Below are positions 1 to 8,989 of a DNA stretch of 64,000 nucleotides, piece by piece; the first letter of the stretch is position 1; every line of letters starts with the position of its first letter. The notes beneath the pieces are model-generated. The model made no database searches, was not told where the DNA came from, and was given only the letters and a program-made list of their open reading frames with translations. Source of the DNA: Staphylococcus sp. MI 10-1553 (lineage in GTDB: Bacteria > Bacillota > Bacilli > Staphylococcales > Staphylococcaceae). The stretch is from the NCBI RefSeq assembly GCF_010365305.1, contig NZ_CP048279.1, positions 868,001 through 932,000 of the forward strand. The letters run 5' to 3'. The translations under genes were made by a program, and so were the position numbers.

Positions 1-316
1 CCCCTAATTTGAAATGACGGTAGCCCTGTTCATATGCGACCTGTTCAAGATATTGCATGAGTTGTTTTCCAATACCTAAGCCACGTGCACTTTTCAACAC
101 GGCGACACGTTCAACTTTAGCGCTGCCTTCTACATTGCGAAAACGTGCTGTTGCGATAGGCTGTTGGTCGTCATTATAGGCGATGACATATTGTGCAGTA
201 TGTTCATGTTCATCAATTTCTTCATCACGAGAAACACCTTGTTCGTCGATAAATACCGTTTCACGAACGAACAGAACATCTTGATATTCTTGTTCAGTTT
301 CAACTGTTTTAATCAT
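1..316 (-). CDS. GNAT-family N-acetyltransferase (C-terminus cut by window edge)
   Basis: The frame starts at an ATG at 314-316 and runs off the window at base 1, so about 105 N-terminal residues are seen. They contain the GNAT acetyl-CoA motif as RGLGIGKQL, preceded by a beta-strand reading VERVAVLKS, which is the standard motif A layout. The family transfers an acetyl group from acetyl-CoA to an amine; the substrate cannot be told from the sequence. The early segment TEQEYQDVLFVRETVF resembles the small ElaA/YjcF-like subgroup. A terminator at 452-484 separates it from the DUF2538-lcpB pair, so it is probably transcribed alone. Family assignment is firm, substrate unknown. Confidence 0.85.
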   Translation of the reverse strand, partial: MIKTVETEQEYQDVLFVRETVFIDEQGVSRDEEIDEHEHTAQYVIAYNDDQQPIATARFRNVEGSAKVERVAVLKSARGLGIGKQLMQYLEQVAYEQGYRHFKLG

Positions 317-451
317 AGGGCACATTCCTTTCATAAGTAAGTTTAATGTTTATCATAAACGATTTAGCTATAGAATAAAAGTGTTTTTAAAGTTGAAATG
401 ACGGCTCGACAGATGACGTGCGTTGACTTGTTGTTGTAATGATATAAAAAA

Positions 452-484
452 AAGTACCCATCATCGTAAAAATGACGGATACTT
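452..484 (-). terminator. Rho-independent terminator of the lcpB-DUF2538 unit
   Basis: On the minus strand a 13-bp near-perfect stem (AAGTATCCGTCAT against ATGATGGGTACTT) is followed directly by a run of T. It lies 26 bases beyond the stop codon of the DUF2538 gene, as expected for the end of that transcript. Confidence 0.8.
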
Positions 485-509
485 ATAATTTAATTCATAT
501 TTGACGGCG

Positions 510-980
510 TTACATAGCTTGTTGGCGTACTAGGGCAGTATATTGCCAGAAAAGACGCATTTGTACGAGATTCCAGTTGTTCATGCCCATTGTATAGCCA
601 GAAGGTTTGAAAATATTCACGTCTGTCACTTCTAATGCCGCAGCGACAAGATATTGAATCGGCACGCTTAAGTTTTGCATTGCGGGTGTTAAACCATTCT
701 CATCATAAACCCAAGAAAACGGTAATGGCGATTCAAAGACATCAATCGCATCAAAAATTTCAGGAAGGGCGACGATATAACATGCGGCATTGATGACAGG
801 GTTCGTTGCGCTTTCCTGATAATAAAGCAATAGCGCTTCATAATTTTCACGATGCGTATGATTCACATAGAACAACTCTTGACGAAAATGCGCCATGTCT
901 TTACTGTGAATGATTTGTTGCTCGAGCATATTAAAAATGCCATTGATATGTCTAATTTTTTCTTGTGTATGACGTGCCAT
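510..980 (-). CDS. DUF2538 family protein
   Basis: A 156-residue soluble protein with no signal peptide or membrane segment. It matches my memory of the conserved staphylococcal DUF2538 family (S. aureus SA0907 type), especially the stretches FNMLEQQIIHS, FSWVYDENG and MGMNNWN near the C-terminus. It lies 14 bases downstream of lcpB on the same strand and shares its terminator, so the two are very likely cotranscribed. No biochemical function is known to me; a link to envelope biology is suggested only by its partner. Confidence 0.8.
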   Translation of the reverse strand: MARHTQEKIRHINGIFNMLEQQIIHSKDMAHFRQELFYVNHTHRENYEALLLYYQESATNPVINAACYIVALPEIFDAIDVFESPLPFSWVYDENGLTPAMQNLSVPIQYLVAAALEVTDVNIFKPSGYTMGMNNWNLVQMRLFWQYTALVRQQAM

Positions 981-994
981 CTGTGAACCTCCTA

Positions 995-2173
995 TTAGTA
1001 GTATGAACCATCAGGATTTTGGTTTTGATCCGGTACTCCTTGTTGCTGATTATTCGTTGTTCCATTTGTGTTATCAGCTGATTCACCCGTATTATTTTGA
1101 TCATTGTTATCATCTTTCGGTATTAGCTTTTTAACGTCTTGTAACAATGATTCTTCTAGATATGTGAGCGGCGGGATTTCTCCATAGTATGCTTTTACAC
1201 GCTCGACTAAAAATTGATTTCTGTTTTTAATAGGCGCTAAACCTAAGTCTTTACGTAAAGTGTTAGACGTTTCAATTAAATTATCAACGTCAGGATTAAT
1301 GTAATAAATACCATTTAGTAATTCATTTTCACCTTTAAGTTGTTGTGATTTAATGTCTACATCATTTGCTAAGTAGTTCGCCGCGAGTGCTTTGATTTCT
1401 GAGTAACTTAAGTTGTGTTTTGAATTTTTTCCTACAATTTCAATGATATCATCTAATTTGTGTAAAGATTTAGTGTCTTGGGCTTTTTTGAACAATATTT
1501 TTAATACTTCCATTTGTCGTTGCCCGCGTTTTAAATCAGAGTCTTGCTTACGTGTACGTGTCACAGCAAGCACTTCATCACCATTAAGTTGTTGCTTTCC
1601 TTTTTTAAGTTTGATTCGACCTTTGTCCATTGTATTCGGTTCGTTCAGATCGTATGGGACATCATATTCAATACCGCCAAGTTCGTCTACTGTTTTTGCA
1701 AAAGCTTCCATATTAATACGAACATAGTAATCAACGGGCACATTTAAATTCGCTTCTACGGTACGCATTGAAGCTTCTGGTCCGCCGTATGCATGCGCAT
1801 GTGTAATCTTATCATAGTAACCGACTTCTGGAATGTAACTTAACGTGTCACGAGGAATACTGAGCAAACGAATTTGATGTTTGTCAGGGTTCATGGTTGA
1901 TAAAATCATCGCATCGGTCCGTGCATTTTCGGCACTTTGTCCGTTTTGTCTTCTTGTACTGCTATCATCTATGCCTAAAAATAAAATAGAGATAGGTTGT
2001 TTGGCAGCATTGACTTTTGAATCTCTTAATTGGGATTGTCGTTCATCCGATTGTGAGAACGAGTCGTCAAAAGCATTCTTTGATGAGTTAAAAAGAGTGA
2101 ATGCGAAAATTGTAGGAACAATTATAAGCATTAAAGCTAATAAATAGAGTAAAAATTTGAGTCCTTTATTCAT
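995..2173 (-). CDS. lcpB: LytR-CpsA-Psr (LCP) family glycopolymer ligase
   Basis: A 392-residue protein with a short cytoplasmic N-terminus, one membrane anchor (about residues 6-28) and an extracellular LCP domain (about 60-235). Family hallmarks are visible: SILFLGID, the NARTDAMIL strand, the arginine-rich LLSIPRDTL, and KITHAHAYGG. LCP enzymes transfer undecaprenyl-phosphate-linked glycopolymers (wall teichoic acid, capsule) to peptidoglycan outside the cell. The C-terminal tail of about 40 residues is low-complexity, rich in N, Q and D. Position beside DUF2538 and the overall order match S. aureus SA0908 (LcpB). The RBS TTAGGAG precedes the ATG. Here it sits beside a polysaccharide locus, so that polymer is a possible extra substrate (inference). 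Confidence 0.88.
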   Translation of the reverse strand: MNKGLKFLLYLLALMLIIVPTIFAFTLFNSSKNAFDDSFSQSDERQSQLRDSKVNAAKQPISILFLGIDDSSTRRQNGQSAENARTDAMILSTMNPDKHQIRLLSIPRDTLSYIPEVGYYDKITHAHAYGGPEASMRTVEANLNVPVDYYVRINMEAFAKTVDELGGIEYDVPYDLNEPNTMDKGRIKLKKGKQQLNGDEVLAVTRTRKQDSDLKRGQRQMEVLKILFKKAQDTKSLHKLDDIIEIVGKNSKHNLSYSEIKALAANYLANDVDIKSQQLKGENELLNGIYYINPDVDNLIETSNTLRKDLGLAPIKNRNQFLVERVKAYYGEIPPLTYLEESLLQDVKKLIPKDDNNDQNNTGESADNTNGTTNNQQQGVPDQNQNPDGSYY

Positions 2174-2312
2174 AGTGAATTGCTCCTAACAGGTATTTTT
2201 ACATATGATTATATATTGTAATGAAGTGTTGATGACTTTTCAATCATTTCATACATTTTCATCTATTTTGTAGAGGTTAGTCTATTTCTATGTTGGAAGC
2301 GTGTAGTTCATG

Positions 2313-2318
2313 TATAAT
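2313..2318 (+). promoter_or_regulatory. Consensus -10 box upstream of pgcA
   Basis: A perfect TATAAT stands between the divergent lcpB and pgcA genes. No strong -35 box lies at the usual spacing. If used, transcription starts near 2325, which excludes the ATG at 2310 as the translational start of pgcA. Confidence 0.45.
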
Positions 2319-2378
2319 GAAGTTACTATTATGAATGAGGGATATCAATTACGTTTGAATCCCGTTAGTTTTAAATCA

Positions 2379-4049
2379 ATGAATCATATGAGGATGGTGG
2401 ATGTTTTGAAAGCACAATGGATGTCAAAACTAGATGAAAGTTTAGTACGCGAATTTTATGAAGGACAAACCGAAGAAGAACGACAAGCAGGCTTTGAAGA
2501 TGTGCTTACATTTGGGACTGCAGGAATTCGAAGTACTTTTGGCATTGGACCTGGACGTTTAAATAAATTTACAATTCGTAAAGTCGCGCTCGGTTTAGCA
2601 CAATATTTAAACGCGAAACAATCAGATGCGACGGTTGTCATTCATTTTGACACACGCTTTTTATCGGAAGACTTTGGACGCGAAATTGCTCGTGTATTAG
2701 CGACGGCAGGTGTCAAAGTGGTACTGGCTGACAGTTATAAATCAACGCCTGAACTTTCGTTTGCAGTCCGTCATTTACAAGCGACGGCAGGTGTGATGAT
2801 TACAGCGAGCCATAACCCAAGCAATTACAATGGGATTAAAATTTATGGTCCTGATGGCGGTCAATTGTTGCCAGATGCTTCAGAAGATTTAAGCCAATAT
2901 ATTAATGCGATTGAATCACCGCTAGACATTGAAGCGAATGATTTCGAAGCTTTACGTAATGCCGGCATGATTTTACCATTAGCTGATGAAGTCACTGAAG
3001 CGTATAAAGAGGGCGTTAAAACATTAGTAGGGCCAATCGAATCACAAGGCGAAAAGGTCGTGCTTACAAGTCTTCATGGTACAAGTCTACCATTAGGTGC
3101 GACATTATTAACGGAGCTCGGATTTGAAGATTTTGTCATTGAAAAAACACAATCACAACCAGATGGACGTTTCCCGACAGTTAAAAGTGCGAATCCAGAA
3201 GAAGAAGCGGCATTTGAATACGGTATTCGCCTTGCTGAACAAGAAGACGCCACATTAATCATCGCTACAGATCCAGATGCTGACCGTTTCGGATTTGTTG
3301 AAAGATATAAAGATGGCTCAACACGTTATTTCAATGGTAATGAAATTGGTTTGATTTTAATGAAACTTCGCTATCAAGAACTACAACCGACTGGAGAAGT
3401 GTTTTATATCATCAAATCGATTGTGACAGGTGCTTTGAGTGAAGCCTTTGCGAAAGCTTTAAATATCGAAGTTGTCAATGTTTTAACAGGCTTTAAATAC
3501 ATCTCTGAACAATTGCAACAGCGCGAAACAGATGACGCACAACTCGTTCTCGCATTTGAAGAAAGTCACGGTTACCTTGCGAAAGATTTATCACGCGACA
3601 AAGATGCCATTCAGTTTATGCCGTTATTAGTGAAATATAAGCAAATGTTAACGCAAAACGGTTTGACGTTTAAAGAAGTGTTAGAGGATATTTATGCACA
3701 AATTGGACGTTATGATGATGTGACACTTTCGCCAACATACGCAGGTCAACAAGGCAGACAGAAGATTAATCAGCTTATGACACACTTTAGAAATGATACG
3801 AGTGATAAGTTACTTGGTTTAAACATCGTGACGAAAGAGGATTACTTAGGGCAACAGACGACGCATTTGGCAGATGGTACGACAACTGTAATTGATTTAC
3901 CACAGGCGGATGTGATTCGTTATACATTTGAGGAGGGCTTTATTGCTTTGAGACCGTCTGGTACGGAGCCAAAGATTAAAGTGTATTTCTCGTTGAATGT
4001 GGATGATTTTGATACATTGGTGGACCAGTTTGAACAGGCATATTTATAA
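2379..4049 (+). CDS. pgcA: Phospho-sugar mutase (alpha-phosphoglucomutase, PgcA family)
   Basis: The alpha-D-phosphohexomutase four-domain architecture is clear. The active-site serine loop reads TASHNPSNYNGIKIYG, the metal loop DPDADRFGF, the sugar loop FEESHGYL, and the C-terminal phosphate-binding loop RPSGTEPKIKVYF. The enzyme interconverts glucose-6-phosphate and glucose-1-phosphate, feeding UDP-glucose and thus glycolipid and wall polymers. The start is uncertain: in-frame ATGs lie at 2310, 2331, 2379, 2388 and 2394, and a TTG at 2406 has the best ribosome-binding sequence (AGGATGGTGG). The -10 box at 2313 rules out the first. I give 2379 as a compromise; comparison with B. subtilis PgcA favours 2394 or 2406. 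It is divergent from lcpB. Confidence 0.88.
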   Translation: MNHMRMVDVLKAQWMSKLDESLVREFYEGQTEEERQAGFEDVLTFGTAGIRSTFGIGPGRLNKFTIRKVALGLAQYLNAKQSDATVVIHFDTRFLSEDFGREIARVLATAGVKVVLADSYKSTPELSFAVRHLQATAGVMITASHNPSNYNGIKIYGPDGGQLLPDASEDLSQYINAIESPLDIEANDFEALRNAGMILPLADEVTEAYKEGVKTLVGPIESQGEKVVLTSLHGTSLPLGATLLTELGFEDFVIEKTQSQPDGRFPTVKSANPEEEAAFEYGIRLAEQEDATLIIATDPDADRFGFVERYKDGSTRYFNGNEIGLILMKLRYQELQPTGEVFYIIKSIVTGALSEAFAKALNIEVVNVLTGFKYISEQLQQRETDDAQLVLAFEESHGYLAKDLSRDKDAIQFMPLLVKYKQMLTQNGLTFKEVLEDIYAQIGRYDDVTLSPTYAGQQGRQKINQLMTHFRNDTSDKLLGLNIVTKEDYLGQQTTHLADGTTTVIDLPQADVIRYTFEEGFIALRPSGTEPKIKVYFSLNVDDFDTLVDQFEQAYL

Positions 4050-4298
4050 CCCAAATGTATCATAAAAACTTGCACGCTGTTGACTTACACCCTTTATGAT
4101 TGCCTTGATGGATTCGCTTTTATCCCCTGAGAACGCGAGTCCAAAAGGGCAAGTGTGAGTCAATGGTATGCTTAAAAACAACAGAAAAAGAGCCGCCCCT
4201 GCGAACGTGAAACCATCAAAGCAACCGTAAGTACCCGACATGTTCACGAAGCAGTAAGACAAGCTCATTAATATCGGTTATTTAATTATTGTTATAAG

Positions 4299-5636
4299 TT
4301 AATCAAATTGACCGAATGGCTGAGTATTAGGCTTATATCCATATTTTCCGTCACTATAACCAACTTGTGCGTAATATCTTTTTCCATTTTTTTCGAAACC
4401 AACCCATACATAGCCGTCGTTAACATATTTATAGTCATAAATTAAATATTGTCCTTTTTTCAAGGTGTCGAATTGTTTTCCATCATTATTCGGTTGAGAG
4501 TATACGGCCACACCTTTCTGATGGGTTACTTTAAATCTGCCATTTTCGTAACGCATTGTGACACCTGATTTTGTTTTTTGCCAGTTGCTCGTAACTGCAT
4601 TGCTATTATAAGGTGTATCTGAATAACTTAATTCTGAGAAGTTCACTTTAGTAAATGCACCAAATGGCTTACTTCCAACTTTGTATCCAATTTTTCCATC
4701 ACTAAAACCTGTTTGAACATAATAACGTTGGTGATTTTTCTCAAAACTTACCCATACATAACCATCATTAACATATTTATAATCGTAATTAAGCTTTGTA
4801 CTCGGCTTCAAATTTGTTACCTGTTTGCCATCATTATTAGGAGCTTGATAAACTGCAGCGCCTTCTTTTCTTGTTACGGTGTATTGCCCATTTTCATGTC
4901 TATAAGTAATGCCACTTCTCGTCTTCATCCAGTCACTAACTACGGATTGAGGGTTTAAAACAGTATCAGAATAAGAAGAATCAGGTTGAGGCCATTCGTT
5001 AGAGAAATTCGGTCTGATAAAATAAGCTACATCTGTATATTGATGCGATGCTAATCTTCCAACCTCTCCATATGACAAGTTTCCGCTAATATTTTGTTCT
5101 AAAGAAGTAAACTGGTTTAAATTCGCTTCTTTAACAATACCGATGTGACCATAACTTGCATTCCATGATCTAGGATACCAAACGACAATGTCACCTGGTT
5201 TTGGTAAAAAATTTGGTGTGTTGGCATAAACTTTAGCGTAGTTGCCTAATGCATTATTTTTCGCTTGGTAGGCATTACCATTTAAGCGAACATTCCCATT
5301 CGATAACTGATACATATAATCTATCGCTAAGTCCATACATTGATAGCCATAATACCCATCAAAATCCACGCCCACACCGATATGATTTTGTATGTAACGT
5401 GAGGCATCTTCCTGTGACCACCGATGCGTATTTACTGTATCAGCAAAAGCATTTTGATTTTCAAAAATGTTGAGAAGGTAGAGCGATGTTGTTGTCATTG
5501 TATGTTTTGATAAGAAACTTTTAAAATGTATATCTTCTAAGTTATCTTTGTTAATAAAAGACAGTCCCCCTATAACAAGAACTGTCCCCATGCCTATTTT
5601 CATGCTCATTCTTAAAACTTTTGAACCATTTTTCAT
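4299..5636 (-). CDS. Secreted CHAP-domain peptidoglycan hydrolase with two SH3b-type wall-binding domains
   Basis: A 445-residue exported lysin. Residues 1-65 form an unusually long export region: a hydrophobic core at 12-28, then a spacer ending in AFA before D66, a plausible signal peptidase site. The CHAP domain spans about 75-210, with the expected catalytic Cys100 (YQCMDLAIDY), His164 (YGHIGIV), Glu180 and Asn182 (LEQNIS). Two tandem repeats of about 95 residues follow (about 230-325 and 345-440). Each contains a VNDGYVWV-type core and ends in KPFG or QPFG, and they resemble the SH3_5 domains of staphylococcal phage endolysins. CHAP enzymes cut the stem peptide, the cross-bridge or the amide bond; the cleaved bond cannot be told here. 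The domain order is phage-endolysin-like but the protein has its own signal and no phage genes lie nearby. It could be an autolysin or a bacteriolysin. Confidence 0.87.
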   Translation of the reverse strand: MKNGSKVLRMSMKIGMGTVLVIGGLSFINKDNLEDIHFKSFLSKHTMTTTSLYLLNIFENQNAFADTVNTHRWSQEDASRYIQNHIGVGVDFDGYYGYQCMDLAIDYMYQLSNGNVRLNGNAYQAKNNALGNYAKVYANTPNFLPKPGDIVVWYPRSWNASYGHIGIVKEANLNQFTSLEQNISGNLSYGEVGRLASHQYTDVAYFIRPNFSNEWPQPDSSYSDTVLNPQSVVSDWMKTRSGITYRHENGQYTVTRKEGAAVYQAPNNDGKQVTNLKPSTKLNYDYKYVNDGYVWVSFEKNHQRYYVQTGFSDGKIGYKVGSKPFGAFTKVNFSELSYSDTPYNSNAVTSNWQKTKSGVTMRYENGRFKVTHQKGVAVYSQPNNDGKQFDTLKKGQYLIYDYKYVNDGYVWVGFEKNGKRYYAQVGYSDGKYGYKPNTQPFGQFD

Positions 5637-6622
5637 GTATGTTCCTCCTCAATATAGAAATCATTGCAATTTAAATAATAACAAACGTTTATTAAAAATA
5701 TAGATAAAATTGTAAAATATATTTTATTGTTTTATTAAGCAGGCATTTACATTATAAAAAGTATTTTATTTTATCCCGATTAAGGCACTTTTTATAAAGA
5801 AGAGAAAATTCATTCGTCAATTCACTTTATTAAGAAAAACGGAGGAAAAATGACGGGTACAGTAACATTCTTCACATTTTAAAAGGGAGGCGCATGATTC
5901 ATTAGTGTAATAAAAAATGTACATGTGGTTAAAGTCAGATCTTGTATAGAACGGCGAAGATATAGGGGAAATTGGATAATATTTAACATTTTGTTCAATT
6001 CTTTAAATACTCCACCTTCTTTTACTAGCAACTGTTTTTCAGAAATACACCCCTTAATATTGGAAATGAATACCAAATAAAAAAATTAGCTTTAACAGGG
6101 CTCAAACTTTTTTGACATGATTGGGTGATTTTTACATAGAATATGTTTTTTAAAATGTCGAAAGCAAGATTGCCGTATGGACAAGAGGAAAAATGTAGTT
6201 ATCTATAAATCTGTACGCTTTCTCTATCGTTGACGTAAGATTGCCCACCTGGACGAGACTCCTGAGGGATCAGACGCAGCCGAAAATCCAATTTGGCTTC
6301 ATTCAAGTGTACATTTCAATCAAGCCAAATTTAGTTGAGGCAAGTCCCCTAGGAAGCAAACACCATCACATTTTTCTTAAAATAAAATTTACGCCTTATC
6401 TCGCTTTTTAAGTCTAATGTAAAGAATATGTAAATTTTGTTGGTTTAATGTTTGCCGAATTATAAAATATAGTAAAATAATTGATAATTTTGTATTTTTA
6501 ATTGAAATCATAGTTCATATACTTAAAAATTAGTATAGAAATCACGTTTAACAAAAAGAGGGATCATTTTGAATTTTGTTGATAAATGAAACGTTCCAAA
6601 AATTTCTATGGAAGAAAGGTGT
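5637..6622. other. Long AT-rich intergenic region between the divergent lysin and polysaccharide genes
   Basis: About 985 bases without a credible gene. The only longer frame (5879-6076, minus) has no family resemblance and no good ribosome-binding site. The region must hold divergent promoters for the lysin and the polysaccharide locus. It contains one shortened copy of the intergenic repeat (about 6225-6390). The last 200 bases are extremely AT-rich. Confidence 0.6.
6225..6390 (-). repeat. Intergenic hairpin repeat, copy A (centre deleted)
   Basis: Shares both flanks with the other copies: the segment with GACTCCTGAGGGA on the left and the inverted pair AATTTGGCTT / AAGCCAAATT on the right. 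The central hairpins found in the other four copies, including the CTTCTCAA stem, are missing. It lies upstream of both neighbouring genes, unlike most copies. Confidence 0.7.
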
Positions 6623-7903
6623 ATGAAAGTGAAACTCACAACTGTAGGATTAGGTTACATTGGTTTACCGACGTCAATTATGTTTGCAAAGCATGGTGTA
6701 GACGTCATAGGTGTAGATATTAATGAAGAAGCTGTTAAGAGTTTAAACAATGGGCAAATTCACATCGAAGAACCAGGTTTACAGGAAGCCTACGAGGAAG
6801 TTTTAGCGACAGGGAAATTCAAAGCGTCACAAACCCCAGTAGAGGCAGACGCATTTATTATTGCAGTACCCACACCGAATAATGATGATCAATACGAATC
6901 TTGTGACATTTCAATTGTCATGAGTGCAACTAAAAGCATCATTCCATTTTTGAAAAAGGGCAATACTGTCATTGTTGAATCGACTATTGCACCGAGAACG
7001 ATGGACGACCATGTGAAGCCATTATTAGAAGAACATGGGTTTACGATTGGTGAAGATTTATATCTCGTCCATTGTCCAGAACGTGTATTACCTGGAAAGA
7101 TCTTAGAGGAGCTTGTGTACAACAATCGTATTATCGGTGGCGTGACGCCTGCATGTATCGAAGCAGGAAAACGTGTTTACAGTACATTTGTGAAAGGTGA
7201 AATGATTGAAACTGATGCACGTACTGCTGAAATGAGTAAATTAATGGAAAATACGTATCGTGATTTAAATATTGCTTTAGCGAATGAGCTAGCAAAGATT
7301 AGTAACCATTTAAACATTAATGTATTAGATGTGATAGAAATGGCGAATAAACATCCACGTGTGAATATCCATTTGCCAGGTCCAGGTGTAGGGGGACATT
7401 GTTTAGCTGTAGACCCCTATTTCATTATTGCGAAGGATCCTGAAAATTCTCCGTTGATACAAACAGGGCGTCAAATTAACCGTTCGATGCCACAATATGT
7501 GGTGGAAAAAACGAAAAATATGTTGCGTGAATTAAATGGAAATAAAATTGCAGTGTTTGGCTTAACGTATAAAGGGGATGTAGATGATATCAGGGAATCA
7601 CCTGCTTTTGATATCTATGAATTGTTGCGTCAAGAGTCGAATCTTGATGTGGTTACGTATGATCCGCATGTCAAACTTGATTTTGTAGAGAAAGATATTC
7701 AAAAAGCAGTTGCGGATGCTTCTCTTGTGTTGATTTTAAGTGACCACTCAGAATTCAAACATTTAACTGACAACGATTTTGTAAATATGAAGGATAAAGT
7801 TATTTTTGATACTAAAAATGTCATTCAAAGCCAATTTGAGACAGTTCAATATTATAACTATGGTAATTTGTATGCATTTGATAATCAAAAACAATTAATT
7901 TAA
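6623..7903 (+). CDS. wecC: UDP-N-acetyl-D-mannosamine dehydrogenase
   Basis: A 426-residue nucleotide-sugar dehydrogenase. The N-terminal Rossmann domain begins TVGLGYIGLPTS; the central domain carries NTYRDLNIALANELAKI and the catalytic cysteine in GGHCLAVDPYF (about residue 260); the C-terminal UDP-binding domain carries FGLTYKGDVDDIRESPA. These features fit the WecC/CapL/Cap5O group that oxidises UDP-ManNAc to UDP-ManNAcA with NAD+. The GGHC-AVDP pattern and the AVPTP loop favour HexNAc rather than UDP-glucose as substrate. The ATG at 6623 is preferred over 6608 because AGAAAGG precedes it. It is first in the polysaccharide locus, and UDP-ManNAc would come from an MnaA epimerase elsewhere. 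Confidence 0.85.
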   Translation: MKVKLTTVGLGYIGLPTSIMFAKHGVDVIGVDINEEAVKSLNNGQIHIEEPGLQEAYEEVLATGKFKASQTPVEADAFIIAVPTPNNDDQYESCDISIVMSATKSIIPFLKKGNTVIVESTIAPRTMDDHVKPLLEEHGFTIGEDLYLVHCPERVLPGKILEELVYNNRIIGGVTPACIEAGKRVYSTFVKGEMIETDARTAEMSKLMENTYRDLNIALANELAKISNHLNINVLDVIEMANKHPRVNIHLPGPGVGGHCLAVDPYFIIAKDPENSPLIQTGRQINRSMPQYVVEKTKNMLRELNGNKIAVFGLTYKGDVDDIRESPAFDIYELLRQESNLDVVTYDPHVKLDFVEKDIQKAVADASLVLILSDHSEFKHLTDNDFVNMKDKVIFDTKNVIQSQFETVQYYNYGNLYAFDNQKQLI

Positions 7904-7912
7904 TTTGAAGAT

Positions 7913-8002
7913 AAAGTGAGTTTGTATTGGAAATCTTTCTAAAAATCATCTTTAAATAGCGAAGTTGTGTTTTGGAGTTTAGATTTCTACAAGCTCACTT
8001 TT
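7913..8002 (+). other. Long imperfect stem-loop between wecC and the next gene
   Basis: AAAGTGAGTTTGTA (from 7913) pairs with TACAAGCTCACTTT (to 8002), with further inner pairing of GAAATCT with AGATTTC. TTCTTT follows. It fits a weak terminator or an attenuation structure that would separate expression of the dehydrogenase from the rest of the locus. Function is inferred from shape only. Confidence 0.45.
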
Positions 8003-8032
8003 CTTTAAAAATATACTTTAAGAGGTTAGTTT

Positions 8033-8989
8033 ATGGATGATTTAAAAGCATATATGATTGAAAACCAAATTCTATTTAACGTTTTTTTAGATGAACCGAG
8101 GCATCAATTTATATATAGTGATGCCAATTTGAAAGAAGAAATCGGCACAGTAGAAGCTTTTAATTATAAAGTTTATCTAGTGTTGAGTACGAGAATCATT
8201 GAAGGTCAATTGCACGGTTATTTAAAAGGACAAAGAGAAATTGGATGGGTGAAGTTGGAACATTCCCATTATGTGTTCAATAAACAAAATGAAATCGTTT
8301 TTGTGAAAAATAATACAGGAGTTCAAAACGCATTAAATATTACATACCAGTTCGTGGACAGTTTTACACGAGATGTCCAGAATAAATTTTTGACGTCTAA
8401 AGGTTTGGTGAAGTATAAAGGTGAATTTTATGAGCTGCTATTTCAAAAAAGGCGATTCGTTGGCTTTATGAAACCGTCTGATCTTGATGTGGGATATCAT
8501 GTAAACGAAGACGTCAACTTAGGGCAAGGGACAGCATTGTTTTTGGAAAGTCGTCTTAAGACAAAAGCTGAAAATGTTCATGTTAAAGATGATTTTCAAT
8601 TAAAGTTGCTGTTTCCAGAAAAAGGCATTGGCAAGTTAGAAGAGAATGGAAAAGTTTATTGGATTGAATTAAAGCATGTCGATCCGCAACAACTTGAGCG
8701 TATTTTAGGCACTTTGCCTGATTATAGTTCAACCGAAGAAGTAGAAAAGAACGATCTCATTCATAATTTTTTAATAGAAAGACTTCAAGCGAAACATGTC
8801 ATTACGGCGTTAGTGAAGGACAAAATGAATCAAGGATTGAATGCACAACTTGACGGAATTGAGGGTCATAGCAATATCCATGAACGATACCAAAATTTAA
8901 AAAACTCCAAATTAGGACAGTTACAAATTAAATATTGGAATATGAGAAAAAAGTGGGGGAAGTCACATGGCAAATCAACCTCAAACTAA
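8033..8989 (+). CDS. Unrecognised protein with repeated GW/SH3-like modules, polysaccharide locus
   Basis: A 318-residue protein, apparently cytoplasmic, with no signal peptide or membrane segment. I do not recognise a named family. Two or three loosely repeated units of about 80 residues can be seen, each with a GY/GF-x-K and a GW-like turn: LHGYLKGQREIGWVKL, KRRFVGFMKPSDLDVGY and GKVYWIELKHVD. This recalls GW/SH3-like binding modules. The last 100 residues are charged and helical. AGAGG precedes the ATG. Its 3' end overlaps the next glycosyltransferase gene by 23 bases, which points to translational coupling. A role as binding partner or chain-length/anchoring factor of that transferase is inference. 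Confidence 0.6.
   Translation: MDDLKAYMIENQILFNVFLDEPRHQFIYSDANLKEEIGTVEAFNYKVYLVLSTRIIEGQLHGYLKGQREIGWVKLEHSHYVFNKQNEIVFVKNNTGVQNALNITYQFVDSFTRDVQNKFLTSKGLVKYKGEFYELLFQKRRFVGFMKPSDLDVGYHVNEDVNLGQGTALFLESRLKTKAENVHVKDDFQLKLLFPEKGIGKLEENGKVYWIELKHVDPQQLERILGTLPDYSSTEEVEKNDLIHNFLIERLQAKHVITALVKDKMNQGLNAQLDGIEGHSNIHERYQNLKNSKLGQLQIKYWNMRKKWGKSHGKSTSN

Noticed and set aside
4044..4268. A 74-codon minus-strand frame between pgcA and the lysin
   Set aside because: It overlaps the pgcA stop, has no recognised domain, and the DNA is hairpin-rich with weak likeness to the intergenic repeats (CCCTGAGAACGCGA). More likely a convergent terminator region or a decayed repeat copy.
5879..6076. A 65-codon minus-strand frame in the long gap before wecC
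   Set aside because: No good ribosome-binding site, no family, and composition like the surrounding AT-rich non-coding DNA.
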